A stretch of DNA of 64,000 nucleotides from Winogradskyella sp. Its GTDB lineage: Bacteria > Bacteroidota > Bacteroidia > Flavobacteriales > Flavobacteriaceae. This document shows positions 1 to 8,880 of this stretch, piece by piece. The position numbers and the translations under genes are program-made. Each line of letters begins with the position of its first letter. Position 1 is the first letter of the stretch. Under the pieces are notes generated by a model that was given only the letters and a program-made list of their open reading frames with translations, did no database searches and was not told the DNA's origin. The stretch covers positions 141,294-205,293 of the forward strand of contig NZ_JABSSU010000005.1 in assembly GCF_013213835.1 (NCBI RefSeq). The letters run 5' to 3'.

Positions 1-191
1 GGGCATTGATTGGGTTTGCAGGTCCGCGTGTTGTTAGAGATACCACAGGTAAAGAATTACCTGAAGGTTTCCAGACATCAGAATTTTTACTTGAGCACGG
101 TTTCCTAGATTTCATAAGTCATAGAAAGGATTTAAAGGACAAAATCAATTTATACATCGATTTAATTAAAAATCAAGCCATAAGAGCTTAG
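1..191 (+). CDS. accD: Acetyl-CoA carboxylase carboxyltransferase subunit beta, C-terminal end (partial)
   Basis: This is the last ~62 residues of the carboxyltransferase beta subunit, which with the alpha subunit moves the carboxyl group from carboxybiotin to acetyl-CoA to make malonyl-CoA for fatty acid synthesis in the cytoplasm. The reading frame is open to the left window edge. The visible part holds the family's typical ending: IGFAGPRV, then [18 protein letters not shown]. It finishes with a short helix-rich tail and a TAG stop. A hairpin terminator follows 20 bases later, so accD is the last gene of its transcript. The identification rests on a short but well conserved segment. Confidence 0.9.
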   Translation, partial: ALIGFAGPRVVRDTTGKELPEGFQTSEFLLEHGFLDFISHRKDLKDKINLYIDLIKNQAIRA

Positions 192-211
192 ACACAAATT
201 ATAACAATAAG

Positions 212-239
212 AAAAAGAGGTGTTTAACCTCTTTTTTTT
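212..239 (+). terminator. Rho-independent terminator after accD
   Basis: A ten-base stem (AAAAAGAGGT paired with ACCTCTTTTT) closes a GTTTA loop and runs into a T tract. It sits 20 bases after the accD stop. Confidence 0.85.
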
Positions 240-332
240 ATGGACCCCATTTTTATTTGTCGTTTTTTTGATGTTACTTGTTAACCTTTTACAAACTAAC
301 TGTACTAAAAACAAACCATAACAAATTGCACT

Positions 333-860
333 ATGAAATTTATTAAAAAAACAAGCATTCTATTATTAATATTTAGCATTTCTTTTTCTTGTGATGAATT
401 GGATGAGTTAACAGAATTTGATGTCACTACAGATTACGAAACCACAGTGAGTGTATCTGTACCTGCTGGTGAAGATTTAACGTTCTCTGATCAAACAACA
501 ATAGACCTTACTGCTGATGAAGTCATTCAAGATAATCTTGATGCCATAGAAGATATTCAATTAAACACATTAACTTATGAGATATCAAATTATGTAGGTG
601 TAGAGGGTGCATTGATTACAGAAGCTTCGGTGAGTGCTGCAGGAATTACTGTTCCAGTTTCTAACATTGATTTACAAGCAGCAGACGCAAGTGATCAACA
701 ATTTGTAATTGCAGATTCAACCTTATTAAACACAATTGCCAATACGCTTCAAAATACAAACACAGTTACCGTAACGCTCAACGGAACAGTTAGTGACGCA
801 CCAGTAGACTTTGATGTTATTATTGTGTTGGACATTACTGCCACGGTAGATGCAGGATAA
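333..860 (+). CDS. Hypothetical lipoprotein
   Basis: This gene encodes 175 residues with a typical lipoprotein signal: a lysine-rich start (MKFIKKTS), a hydrophobic core, and SFSC with the lipidated cysteine at residue 20. The mature part is acidic and rich in Thr, Val and Asp. It looks beta-rich, with alternating hydrophobic stretches such as TVSVSVPAG and TVTVTLNGTV. No family was recognised. It stands alone between two terminators, so it is probably transcribed by itself. A surface or periplasmic location in the outer membrane is inferred from the signal. No functional claim can be supported. Confidence 0.75.
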   Translation: MKFIKKTSILLLIFSISFSCDELDELTEFDVTTDYETTVSVSVPAGEDLTFSDQTTIDLTADEVIQDNLDAIEDIQLNTLTYEISNYVGVEGALITEASVSAAGITVPVSNIDLQAADASDQQFVIADSTLLNTIANTLQNTNTVTVTLNGTVSDAPVDFDVIIVLDITATVDAG

Positions 861-880
861 CTTAAATAATTAATAAAATT

Positions 881-911
881 AAAAAGCGAGCCAAATGGCT
901 CGCTTTTTTTA
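881..911 (+). terminator. Terminator between convergent lipoprotein genes
   Basis: The stem AAAAAGCGAGCC pairs with GGCTCGCTTTTT around an AAAT loop and is followed by T residues. It is A-rich on the left and T-rich on the right, so it can serve both the plus-strand gene ending at 860 and the minus-strand gene ending at 943. Confidence 0.85.
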
Positions 912-942
912 ATCAATCAATCTAAAAATAGACTAGTAAAAA

Positions 943-1800
943 CTAGTTAAGTGTTATCGGAATTTCGGTGCCGTTATTAAAAGTAAATGTCGCTTGATTA
1001 TCGCAACTTCCATCACCGAAATCGAAGATTCCACCGAAATTAGTACGTTGTACATCCACAGAACCACTCACAATATTACTACAAGTTGCTTCGCGTCTTA
1101 AGGCCGTTATTACCTCATACGTATGTGTGTTACCATTTACAAAATGAGCTGTCCAATCGCCAGTAATCTCAAATACGTTATCTGTGTAAACACCTGTTCC
1201 AAAACCTTGAGTCCATTCTCTTATACGTGTGCCTTCTCTAGAGGCTTGTACTCCATTTGGCCAAACTACTGTAAGATCTAAAGTATGTGTAAATTGTGGA
1301 TTACCATTAGCATTAGATAATTCTCTCAAGATCGTTCTGCTACCTAAAACTTGTTTTGCATCAAAAGTAAATGCCACCAAATTATAATTGATCATAATTT
1401 GCTGTGCTTCAGGATCTCTGGTATAATCAAAAACGATTTGACCAGTTAACACATGTCCATTAACAATACATCCTTCAGTACCAAAATCTAGGGTCACTTC
1501 TCTATAATTTTGCTGAGCTACTATGGTAATTGTTACACACCCAGGTATACCACTTGTATAACTAGACCTACCCGATTCGCTAATTTCTTGTTGTTCGTAG
1601 GCCTCGATGACCAAGTCACCCAGTGTGTCATCTATTTGATCTATTTGGGAGGCGCGCTCAACTTCTGTGAGATCTTGTTGTATGTCATCAGCATCATTTG
1701 CGGCATCATCAGAACATGATGTACTAATAAACCCTAATAATAAAAGGAAAAATAATCCTCTTAATAGGTCTTTCTTTAAAGTGAAATTTAATAAGTTCAT
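943..1800 (-). CDS. Hypothetical lipoprotein
   Basis: This 285-residue protein begins with a lipoprotein signal (MNLLNFTLKKDLLRGL, then a Leu/Phe core and STSC, Cys 29), so it is probably anchored to the outer membrane. An acidic Asp/Ala linker (SDDAANDADD) follows the cysteine. The rest looks beta-rich and has four further cysteines, seen in PGCVT, EGCIV, ATCSN and GSCDN, which could form disulfides outside the cytoplasm. No named domain was recognised. It is monocistronic and converges with the upstream lipoprotein gene. Its start lies about 180 bases from rpsO, in a divergent arrangement. Confidence 0.75.
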   Translation of the reverse strand: MNLLNFTLKKDLLRGLFFLLLLGFISTSCSDDAANDADDIQQDLTEVERASQIDQIDDTLGDLVIEAYEQQEISESGRSSYTSGIPGCVTITIVAQQNYREVTLDFGTEGCIVNGHVLTGQIVFDYTRDPEAQQIMINYNLVAFTFDAKQVLGSRTILRELSNANGNPQFTHTLDLTVVWPNGVQASREGTRIREWTQGFGTGVYTDNVFEITGDWTAHFVNGNTHTYEVITALRREATCSNIVSGSVDVQRTNFGGIFDFGDGSCDNQATFTFNNGTEIPITLN

Positions 1801-1896
1801 GATTTTATTATTTGCGTTACTATGCTACTAAGACTTTCACCTTTTCAAAAGGTTTAAAACCGTTTATCGAAAAATGAAAAGAATCTTCTGAATAGA

Positions 1897-1925
1897 TTGT
1901 AAATCGTTAAAAATTACTATATTTG
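1897..1925 (+). promoter_or_regulatory. Flavobacterial-type promoter for rpsO
   Basis: TTG at 1897-1899 is followed after 18 bases by TATATTTG at 1918-1925, which matches the Bacteroidetes pattern of TTG near -33 and TAnnTTTG near -7. A small hairpin (TGAAAG, loop, CTTTCA; about 1931-1947) lies in the leader just downstream, between promoter and rpsO. Confidence 0.7.
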
Positions 1926-1981
1926 CCGCCTGAAAGAAAGACTTTCAAACATACATAACAATCATTTACAATAATATTAGA

Positions 1982-2251
1982 ATGTATTTATCTAAAGAAA
2001 CAAAAGAAGAAATCTTCGCAAAACACGGTAAAGGAGCAAACGATACTGGATCTGCAGAAGGACAAATTGCATTATTCACTTACAGAATTAACCACCTAAC
2101 TGAACACTTAAAACAAAATCGTAAAGATTTTAACACTGAGCGTTCGTTGGTAAAATTAGTAGGTAAGCGTCGTGCATTACTCGATTACTTAACAAAGAAA
2201 GATATCATGAGATATCGTGCTATTGTTAAAGAATTAGGTTTAAGAAAATAA
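1982..2251 (+). CDS. rpsO: 30S ribosomal protein S15
   Basis: S15 binds 16S rRNA early in assembly of the small subunit platform and contacts 23S rRNA at the subunit bridge. The 89-residue length is the usual one. The conserved features are visible: GSAEGQIALFTYRINHLTEHLK near residues 23-44, the RSLVKLVGKRRALLDYL segment, and the IVKELGLRK ending. It has its own promoter and terminator. pnp follows about 240 bases downstream, a gene order also common in other bacteria. The identification is secure. Confidence 0.98.
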   Translation: MYLSKETKEEIFAKHGKGANDTGSAEGQIALFTYRINHLTEHLKQNRKDFNTERSLVKLVGKRRALLDYLTKKDIMRYRAIVKELGLRK

Positions 2252-2255
2252 TATT

Positions 2256-2282
2256 AAAAGAGGCTTTCGAGCCTCTTTTTGT
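2256..2282 (+). terminator. Terminator after rpsO
   Basis: AAAAGAGGCT and AGCCTCTTTTT form a stem around a short TTCG-type loop, ending in a T run five bases after the rpsO stop. This separates rpsO from pnp. Confidence 0.85.
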
Positions 2283-2489
2283 TTTTATACAACGCAATCG
2301 AAAGCGTCTAAAATTCGAACATTAAAATTAAGCAGAAAAGGTTCTGAAACAAGATCAGAGCTATTGGTTTTTCACTGGTCACTCAACAACAACTACACAC
2401 AACAACACAACGACCATTGTTTAACAAGATGTTTTTATGGATTCACTTCATGAACTTCAGTGACCACAAAAACAAGAATTAAAAATTTT

Positions 2490-4715
2490 ATGATTCCAAA
2501 AACTTACAAAGAGGTCATTGACCTTGGTGATGGTAGAGAAATTTCTATCGAAACCGGAAAATTAGCAAAACAAGCGCATGGTAGCGTTGTGGTGCAATCA
2601 GGTAAATGTATGTTATTATGTACAGTAGTATCTAATTACCACCAAGCAGATGTTGACTTTTTACCATTAACAGTAGATTATAGAGAAAAATTTGCTGCTG
2701 CTGGTCGTTATCCTGGTGGATTCTTTAAAAGAGAAGCAAGACCTAGTGATGGTGAAGTATTAACAATGCGTTTAGTAGACAGATGTTTACGTCCATTATT
2801 CCCAAAAGATTATCACGCAGAAACTCAGGTAATGATTCAGTTAATGTCTCACGATCCAGAAGTTATGCCAGACGCTATGGCTGGTTTAGCGGCTTCTGCT
2901 GCAATTCAGTTATCAGATATTCCATTTGAAACAGCAATTTCAGAAGTAAGAGTTGCTCGTGTTAATGGTGAATTTATCATTAATCCATCTTTCGCCCAAT
3001 TGGCAGAATCTGATATCGACATGATGATTGGTGCTTCTGCAGACTCAGTAATGATGGTAGAAGGTGAAATGGATGAGATTTCTGAAGAAGAGATGGTTGA
3101 AGCGATTAAAGCTGCACACGAAGCTATTAAAGTGCAGTGTGATGCACAGTTGAGATTAGCTGAAGCATTCGGCAAAAAAGAAACTCGTGAGTATGACCCA
3201 GAAGTTGAAGATGAAGATTTAGCGAAAAAGATTCACGATATGGTATATGATAAAACATATGCTATCGCAAAAGCAGGTTCTGCAAAACATGAAAGAGGTG
3301 CTGCCTTTAGCGAAATTAAAGAAGAAGTTTTCAATGCGTTCTCTGAAGAAGAGCAAGATGAGTTTGGGAAACTAATTCACAAGTATGTTGCAAAAGCTCA
3401 AAAAGAAGCAATTAGAAACTTAACCCTAAATGAAGGTTTACGTTTAGATGGTCGTCAGACTACAGACATTAGACCAATCTGGTGTGAAGTAGATTACTTA
3501 CCATCAACTCACGGTTCTGCGATATTTACACGTGGTGAAACTCAAGCATTAGCAACTGTTACTTTAGGTACTTCTAGAGATGCTAATATGATCGATATGC
3601 CTTCTTACGAAGGAGAGGAACGTTTCTATTTACACTATAATTTCCCACCATTCTCAACTGGTGAAGCAAGACCAATTAGAGGCACATCTCGACGTGAAGT
3701 TGGTCACGGAAACTTAGCACAACGTGCTTTAAAAGGCATGGTTCCGGATGATTGTCCTTACACAGTAAGAGTTGTATCCGAAGTATTAGAATCTAACGGT
3801 TCTTCTTCTATGGCAACAGTGTGTTCTGGTACTATGGCTATGATGGACGCTGGAGTACAATTAAAAAAGCCTGTTTCTGGTATTGCTATGGGATTAATTT
3901 CTGATGGTGATAAATACGCTGTATTATCAGATATTTTAGGTGATGAAGACCACTTAGGAGATATGGACTTTAAAGTTACTGGTACTGCAGATGGTATTAC
4001 GGCAACGCAAATGGACATTAAAATTAAAGGCTTGTCTTACGAGATTTTAGTGAAAGCTTTAATGCAAGCTAGAGATGGTCGTTTACATATCTTAGAGAAG
4101 TTAACTGATACGATAGCTTCACCTAATGCAGATGTTAAAGACCACGCACCTAAGATGATTACTAGACGCATACCAAACGATTTAATTGGTGCATTAATTG
4201 GCCCTGGTGGAAAAGTGATTCAAGAACTTCAGAAAGAAACAAATACTACTATTGTTATTGAAGAAGACCCAGTAACTGAAGAAGGTATTGTTGAAATTTT
4301 AGGTGTTGGTGCAGAAGGTATTGCAGCTGTTGAAGCTAAGATAGATGCTATGATGTTTAAACCTGAAGTTGGTAGCGTTTACGAAGTAAAAGTGATCAAA
4401 ATGTTAGATTTTGGGGCTGTTGTAGAATATACTGAAGCACCTGGAAATGAGGTTTTACTTCACGTAAGTGAATTAGCTTGGGAACGTACAGAAAATGTGT
4501 CTGATGTTGTAAACATGGGTGACATTTTTGATGTAAAATACTTTGGAATTGATTCTAGAACTAGAAAAGAAAAAGTATCTCGCAAAGCTATTTTACCAAA
4601 ACCTGAAGGTTGGCAGCCGCGTCCAAAACGTGACAACAACAGAGACAATAAAGGTGGAAGAGACAATCGTAATCGCGATAATCGTAAACCTAGACAAGAT
4701 AGAAAAGAAGATTAA
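2490..4715 (+). CDS. pnp: Polyribonucleotide nucleotidyltransferase (PNPase)
   Basis: PNPase degrades RNA 3' to 5' by phosphorolysis, releasing nucleoside diphosphates, and acts as a trimer in mRNA turnover. I chose the ATG at 2490 (741 residues) because relatives begin [15 protein letters not shown]; an in-frame GTG at 2460 would add ten residues. The order is RNase PH-like domain 1, an alpha-helical linker, RNase PH-like domain 2 with acidic catalytic residues in [12 protein letters not shown] (~485-495), a KH domain with the GPGGK loop (~571-575), an S1 domain from ~627, and an Arg/Asn/Asp-rich tail. The roughly 205-base leader after the rpsO terminator holds no recognisable promoter; PNPase commonly autoregulates its own mRNA, but nothing here proves that. 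Confidence 0.97.
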   Translation: MIPKTYKEVIDLGDGREISIETGKLAKQAHGSVVVQSGKCMLLCTVVSNYHQADVDFLPLTVDYREKFAAAGRYPGGFFKREARPSDGEVLTMRLVDRCLRPLFPKDYHAETQVMIQLMSHDPEVMPDAMAGLAASAAIQLSDIPFETAISEVRVARVNGEFIINPSFAQLAESDIDMMIGASADSVMMVEGEMDEISEEEMVEAIKAAHEAIKVQCDAQLRLAEAFGKKETREYDPEVEDEDLAKKIHDMVYDKTYAIAKAGSAKHERGAAFSEIKEEVFNAFSEEEQDEFGKLIHKYVAKAQKEAIRNLTLNEGLRLDGRQTTDIRPIWCEVDYLPSTHGSAIFTRGETQALATVTLGTSRDANMIDMPSYEGEERFYLHYNFPPFSTGEARPIRGTSRREVGHGNLAQRALKGMVPDDCPYTVRVVSEVLESNGSSSMATVCSGTMAMMDAGVQLKKPVSGIAMGLISDGDKYAVLSDILGDEDHLGDMDFKVTGTADGITATQMDIKIKGLSYEILVKALMQARDGRLHILEKLTDTIASPNADVKDHAPKMITRRIPNDLIGALIGPGGKVIQELQKETNTTIVIEEDPVTEEGIVEILGVGAEGIAAVEAKIDAMMFKPEVGSVYEVKVIKMLDFGAVVEYTEAPGNEVLLHVSELAWERTENVSDVVNMGDIFDVKYFGIDSRTRKEKVSRKAILPKPEGWQPRPKRDNNRDNKGGRDNRNRDNRKPRQDRKED

Positions 4716-4729
4716 TTCTTTTTGAAATC

Positions 4730-4763
4730 ATAAAAAAACCTCACCAAATGGTGAGGTTTTTTT
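4730..4763 (+). terminator. Bidirectional terminator after pnp
   Basis: AAAAAAACCTCACC and GGTGAGGTTTTTTT pair around AAAT. A and T tracts on the two sides allow use by both pnp and the convergent beta-barrel gene that ends at 4765. Confidence 0.9.
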
Positions 4764-4764
4764 A

Positions 4765-5424
4765 TTAAAAGCTGTAAAGTAATCTTGGCGTAATTGCGAT
4801 ACTACCAATATCTTCTTGTAAAGCACCTTCAATCTTATATGGTGAATAATTGAGACCTACACTAAAGGTAAATTCATTGTTGTTTTTAAATGTTTTAGAG
4901 TAATCTAGACTCGGAGACACTAAAAACGCAGTGATGACCTCGTATTTATTTCTGTCTTCTGAGTTGTCAAAAAAATCAGTGTTTCTAACATCTGTAGTAA
5001 TTACTGAAGCACCAAGACCTAAACCTAAAACTAAGGTTTTTGTTTGTGATGCACTCATATTTTTCTTAAACCTCAATATCGGGTTGAATAAAAAAGTTGC
5101 TTTGGTTTCCACAATATCAGAAATGCGTTGATATTCAAAAGATTGTTTTTGTTCTGGGATAACCAATTGCATCGCTAATTCTAAAGATTTAGAATCAGTT
5201 ACTGGAAAATCTAGACTCAATTCCACCAAAGGAGATATTCCAAAATGGCTACTTAATTCTCCCTGCGGTACTAAAACACCACCACCAATTTTAAAGGTTA
5301 CAGTTTTCCAATAATTACCAAACATATCATACGGTCTGTAATCATTTTGTTTTACTAAGGTGTCATTCTGCCCAAAAAGGGAAAAACTTAATAATAATAC
5401 GATAAGTGTGATTCCATGTTTCAT
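4765..5424 (-). CDS. Outer membrane beta-barrel protein, hypothetical
   Basis: This is a 219-residue probable outer membrane protein. The start at 5424 is preferred over an upstream in-frame ATG at 5520 because it begins directly with a good signal peptide (MKHGITLIVLLLSFSLFG-Q). It also avoids running into the divergent gene. The mature part has alternating hydrophobic strands, for example FKIGGGVLVPQGELSSHFG, LVLGLGLGASVITTD and FTFSVGLNYSPYKIEG. It ends in an aromatic residue (LLYSF), as expected for BamA-dependent barrel insertion. No specific ligand or family can be named. Confidence 0.75.
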   Translation of the reverse strand: MKHGITLIVLLLSFSLFGQNDTLVKQNDYRPYDMFGNYWKTVTFKIGGGVLVPQGELSSHFGISPLVELSLDFPVTDSKSLELAMQLVIPEQKQSFEYQRISDIVETKATFLFNPILRFKKNMSASQTKTLVLGLGLGASVITTDVRNTDFFDNSEDRNKYEVITAFLVSPSLDYSKTFKNNNEFTFSVGLNYSPYKIEGALQEDIGSIAITPRLLYSF

Positions 5425-5530
5425 ATCAGTGTGATTTAAATTCATTTCAAAATTATTGCTATATTCACAATTAAATCGAACTAAAACGCAAATTTGAATT
5501 TTATTTTTTGTGTTTTTCACAATTTTTCAA

Positions 5531-6502
5531 ATGATGTATGAACAGCGATTATTAGAACTATTAAAAACAAACCTCTCACCTAATACATCACTTAATGATG
5601 CCATCGTAACTGCATTAGACATAAGTTATGACGCTGCACATCGACGTACCTCGGGTAAAAGCAAACTATCTTTGGAAGAAAGTGTGCGACTTGCGAAGTA
5701 TTATGATCTATCTCTAGATCGCTTGTTTGAAAACACTCAAGAAAACATTATAGCTGTAGAAAAAACCAAAACTATAGATAGCGAAAGTGAGTTGAAAGAG
5801 TATTTTGACACCTCTTTCGAATCTTTAAAACCACTATTAAACCAAAAGGATAGCCACATTCTATATTCTGCAAAAGACTTACCATTGTTCTACACTTTAG
5901 AAAACAATACTTTAAGTCGATTTAAAATGTTTGTTTGGTTAAAACTTTTAGACCCAACAATGAGCGATAAAGGTTTTGAAAGCTTTTCTTTAAAAGTTGA
6001 GACTATAGAATCAGCAAAAGCATTAGGTGGGCTTTACAAAAATCTTAATACGTCAGAAATTTGGGATATCACCACCATTAATAGTACACTAAAACAGATT
6101 GACTTTTATTACGAAGCAGGTCATCTGGATACGACAACTGCATTACAACTATGCGATGAATTACAGACTTTAGTCACATCAATTTCAATTCAAGTTGTTC
6201 CAAAAAACGAGAAATATTTATTCTACTATAACGAACTACTGTTAATGAATAATAATGTACTCGTCACCACACCTCAAAAACAGTCCTTATTTGTACCATT
6301 CACCATCTTATCATACTACCAAACATCAGATAAAAAAACATGTCAAGAAGCAGAAGTATTCTTAACAAAACAATTGCAAAGTTCTAAACTGCTAAATACA
6401 GCAGGTGAAAAAGAAAAGCGAAGTTTTTTTAACAAATTACATTCTAAAATTGAAGCTCTTCAGCAACTCATTAAAGCATCTCAAGTATTAAATTTCGAAT
6501 GA
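5531..6502 (+). CDS. Helix-turn-helix protein, hypothetical regulator
   Basis: The product is 323 residues if translation starts at the ATG at 5531. An upstream in-frame codon at 5510 would overlap the divergent reading frame. Residues 1-70 look like a small HTH fold: LNDAIVTALDISYDAAHRRTSGKSK, then LSLEESVRLAKYYDLSLDRLF, reminiscent of XRE-type repressors. The remaining ~250 residues are helical, with no recognised ligand domain and no membrane segment, so a cytoplasmic protein is expected. It is divergent from the beta-barrel gene at 5424, across about 106 bases, and could regulate it; that is inference from position only. Confidence 0.65.
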   Translation: MMYEQRLLELLKTNLSPNTSLNDAIVTALDISYDAAHRRTSGKSKLSLEESVRLAKYYDLSLDRLFENTQENIIAVEKTKTIDSESELKEYFDTSFESLKPLLNQKDSHILYSAKDLPLFYTLENNTLSRFKMFVWLKLLDPTMSDKGFESFSLKVETIESAKALGGLYKNLNTSEIWDITTINSTLKQIDFYYEAGHLDTTTALQLCDELQTLVTSISIQVVPKNEKYLFYYNELLLMNNNVLVTTPQKQSLFVPFTILSYYQTSDKKTCQEAEVFLTKQLQSSKLLNTAGEKEKRSFFNKLHSKIEALQQLIKASQVLNFE

Positions 6503-6535
6503 TTTAGGTTACCAATAAATCATCAGTAACCTAAA
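6503..6535 (+). terminator. Inverted repeat between convergent genes
   Basis: TTTAGGTTAC (6503-6512) and GTAACCTAAA (6526-6535) pair perfectly across a 13-base loop, between the stops of two convergent genes. There is no good T run, so a terminator role is only probable. Confidence 0.45.
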
Positions 6536-6575
6536 TAGTATTGCAATATTTTATTGTCTTCATTATATTTCTGTA

Positions 6576-8258
6576 CTAGAAACTCATCAACAAACTTGCT
6601 GATAAACCTGTAGCCTCAGGTACGAATCTACATACACCACCAACACAAACCAATCCGGCACGTTGTCTTCCATAATTTATAGAGAATCTCGTAGCACCTT
6701 TGGTGTAACTACCACCGAAATTATAATAATGAATTTTTTCTGTACTACTATCTGTACCACTATTATAGATATCGTTAGCATAAATAGAAAACTTGGTGTT
6801 GAAATTATACTCTACTACACCACCAACCCAATCGTGACTATCAGTGTTAGACCATAGTCGTTGTAATACCAAACGTAAAGATTTCCCTTTACTACCTAGT
6901 TTATGCTGACTTTCTAATGCGACAATATTGGTTTCTATCTGTTCACCTGAGAAATTATCTTCAATGGTTCTTTGGTTATAATACTGATTCACGTAATAGA
7001 TAATGGAATTCCAATTTTTCGACCATTTTTTACGCATTTCAAAACTAATATCAGAGAAGTACTTAGCACCAAAACCCAAATAATCAACATCGTACTCTAA
7101 GTTGGCAAAATCATAATCCCCTTTGAGACCGGCCCAATATGACGCATTAAATGCTAATTTGGTGCCGTATTTACCACCTAGCGGAGTGCCTTTTTTGATT
7201 TTGTAAAACACATCTACTTGTCCACCTATTTCACCGGCCTCCATAAGTTGTGGATCAGCAAAAACTACCTGCGACTGCGCTTGATATACAAAGATATTAG
7301 TTAATAAATAATCGTGCTGCTTTGTAAGACCTGGCGTAAAGTTGACATTGTTTTCTAAAAACACATTACCAGTGGTTGCTCTTTCTGAAAAGAACCCCAT
7401 ATTCTCTAGTCTTCTGAAGGTAGCATCTACACCAAATCCCTTTGCAGAATAACCAGCATTGACTAAAAGCGCATTACCTGGATTGACAAAATTTTCTAAA
7501 ATCTGGCCATTAAACACATAAACATCGTCTGATTTTGACACATATTCTGCCCCTGCATAGAAGTTACCGGCTGAAACATCAATACGGCCAGAAAATGCAT
7601 TTGTCAACTCGTCAAAACTTGGATCTTCAATATCCGTTTCTTCATTACGCCCAACATAACTAAATCCTAGATTTATGGATGTATTTTCAAACTTCAAAGC
7701 ATTAGAAACGTCAAACTCAGTATTAAATCCATAAATCTCACCAGCTGATGTTGAAAAGCCAACACGCTGCTTTCCATATAAACCGGTAATGTTTAAGAAA
7801 TCAAAAGGCTTATACTTCAGACGGCCACCAAGTAATGCATTATTGATACCGAGTTGACGGTCTTCCCAGTTTCTCAGTATCAAACCACTACCAAATTGCT
7901 CATAGTAGTGACCAACATTAGCTTCAAGTTTATTTCCATTATAATTTAAAGAATAGATACCAAGGTCTGTTCCTTTAAATCGTGGTGAATAGTTTAGAAT
8001 AGCCAAAGGTTGATAGGATTCTATTTGTACCGTCGCTGTAAAATTCTCTAAAAAATCATAATCAATCTTCAAATAAGAATTTGTTCTTAGGTGCTCATCA
8101 CCGTCATTATTTTCATCATCAAAAAAGGCACCTGTTGTTTTATCATCGTTGTACCAAGCAGCATTACTCTCTAATCCTATTCTTAAATTTTCAACAAGCT
8201 GTGCAGACATAGTATGAATTGTAAACACAAGACATACTACTGAAATTATTTTTTTCAT
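6576..8258 (-). CDS. DUF6029-like outer membrane protein
   Basis: This 560-residue protein has a Sec signal (MKKIISVVCLVFTIHTMSA-Q) and an all-beta mature part rich in aromatic strands. It finishes in LSASLLMSF, the typical aromatic C-terminus of an outer membrane barrel. The opening VENLRIGLESNAAWYNDD and the motif WEDRQLGINNALLGGRLKYKP fit my memory of the DUF6029 family of Bacteroidetes. Two cysteines near the end (VCVGGVCRF) could form a disulfide. It follows the TlpA-like gene by 44 bases and is probably co-transcribed with it. With the divergent Omp28-like gene this suggests an envelope thiol-redox neighbourhood, where this barrel might be a client; that role is inference. Confidence 0.75.
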   Translation of the reverse strand: MKKIISVVCLVFTIHTMSAQLVENLRIGLESNAAWYNDDKTTGAFFDDENNDGDEHLRTNSYLKIDYDFLENFTATVQIESYQPLAILNYSPRFKGTDLGIYSLNYNGNKLEANVGHYYEQFGSGLILRNWEDRQLGINNALLGGRLKYKPFDFLNITGLYGKQRVGFSTSAGEIYGFNTEFDVSNALKFENTSINLGFSYVGRNEETDIEDPSFDELTNAFSGRIDVSAGNFYAGAEYVSKSDDVYVFNGQILENFVNPGNALLVNAGYSAKGFGVDATFRRLENMGFFSERATTGNVFLENNVNFTPGLTKQHDYLLTNIFVYQAQSQVVFADPQLMEAGEIGGQVDVFYKIKKGTPLGGKYGTKLAFNASYWAGLKGDYDFANLEYDVDYLGFGAKYFSDISFEMRKKWSKNWNSIIYYVNQYYNQRTIEDNFSGEQIETNIVALESQHKLGSKGKSLRLVLQRLWSNTDSHDWVGGVVEYNFNTKFSIYANDIYNSGTDSSTEKIHYYNFGGSYTKGATRFSINYGRQRAGLVCVGGVCRFVPEATGLSASLLMSF

Positions 8259-8302
8259 AAAAAAGGTTGGTAAGTATTATTAGTTATTTATTAAGAAGTA
8301 CA

Positions 8303-8782
8303 TTATTTAGAATGCTCTTTGACAATCTCATACAATTCTTCTTCACTGCCAGGAGTGTAGCCTGTTCTTGTGTGAATAATTTCACCATCTTTAATAACTA
8401 CAACATACGGTAAAACATTAATATTAAGTGCACGTTTAAAATCTTGATTTTCATCCATCAAAATCTTATAAGACCAATCCTTTCCGTTCACTAAAGGCTG
8501 TACTCTTTTCTTGGTTCTTGCATCGTCTGTTGCTACAGCAATTACCTCTACACCTGTCTCATCTTGCCAATCTTCATAAACTTCTTCAATGGCATCTAAT
8601 TCATTGATGCAAGGCACACACCATGTCGCCCAAAAACTAATGATTTTTACATTATCACCTTCTAATAACTTTTCTGTCGTTGTGGTTTCACCATCAATAT
8701 CTTTAATGGTAAGGTTAGGAATTTCTTGTCCATAGCTAAATGTTGTGAATATTGCTAAGACTAGGATGTAAATACTTTTCAT
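8303..8782 (-). CDS. TlpA-family thiol-disulfide oxidoreductase
   Basis: This is a 159-residue secreted thioredoxin-fold protein. A signal peptide (MKSIYILVLAIFTTFSYG) is followed by PNLTIKDIDGETTTTEKLL. The redox centre is FWATWCVPCINEL (CVPC near residues 55-58), and the cis-proline loop is INVLPYVVVIKDG. The family catalyses thiol-disulfide exchange in the periplasm. It is first in a two-gene unit with the DUF6029-like protein and divergent from the Omp28-like lipoprotein across a 98-base gap. The shared redox theme supports a joint role in envelope protein folding, but substrates are unknown. Confidence 0.9.
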   Translation of the reverse strand: MKSIYILVLAIFTTFSYGQEIPNLTIKDIDGETTTTEKLLEGDNVKIISFWATWCVPCINELDAIEEVYEDWQDETGVEVIAVATDDARTKKRVQPLVNGKDWSYKILMDENQDFKRALNINVLPYVVVIKDGEIIHTRTGYTPGSEEELYEIVKEHSK

Positions 8783-8880
8783 AGGTAATTATTTATTTTT
8801 CTTAAAAAATTTAACAATAATAATACCAATTAATGAAAAAATACCATAAATTCGTTTTTTTTATAACAAAAACCTTTTTT

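Noticed and set aside
2460..2489. Upstream GTG start for pnp
   Set aside because: Relatives begin at the MIPK methionine, and the ten extra residues ([10 protein letters not shown]) are not family-like.
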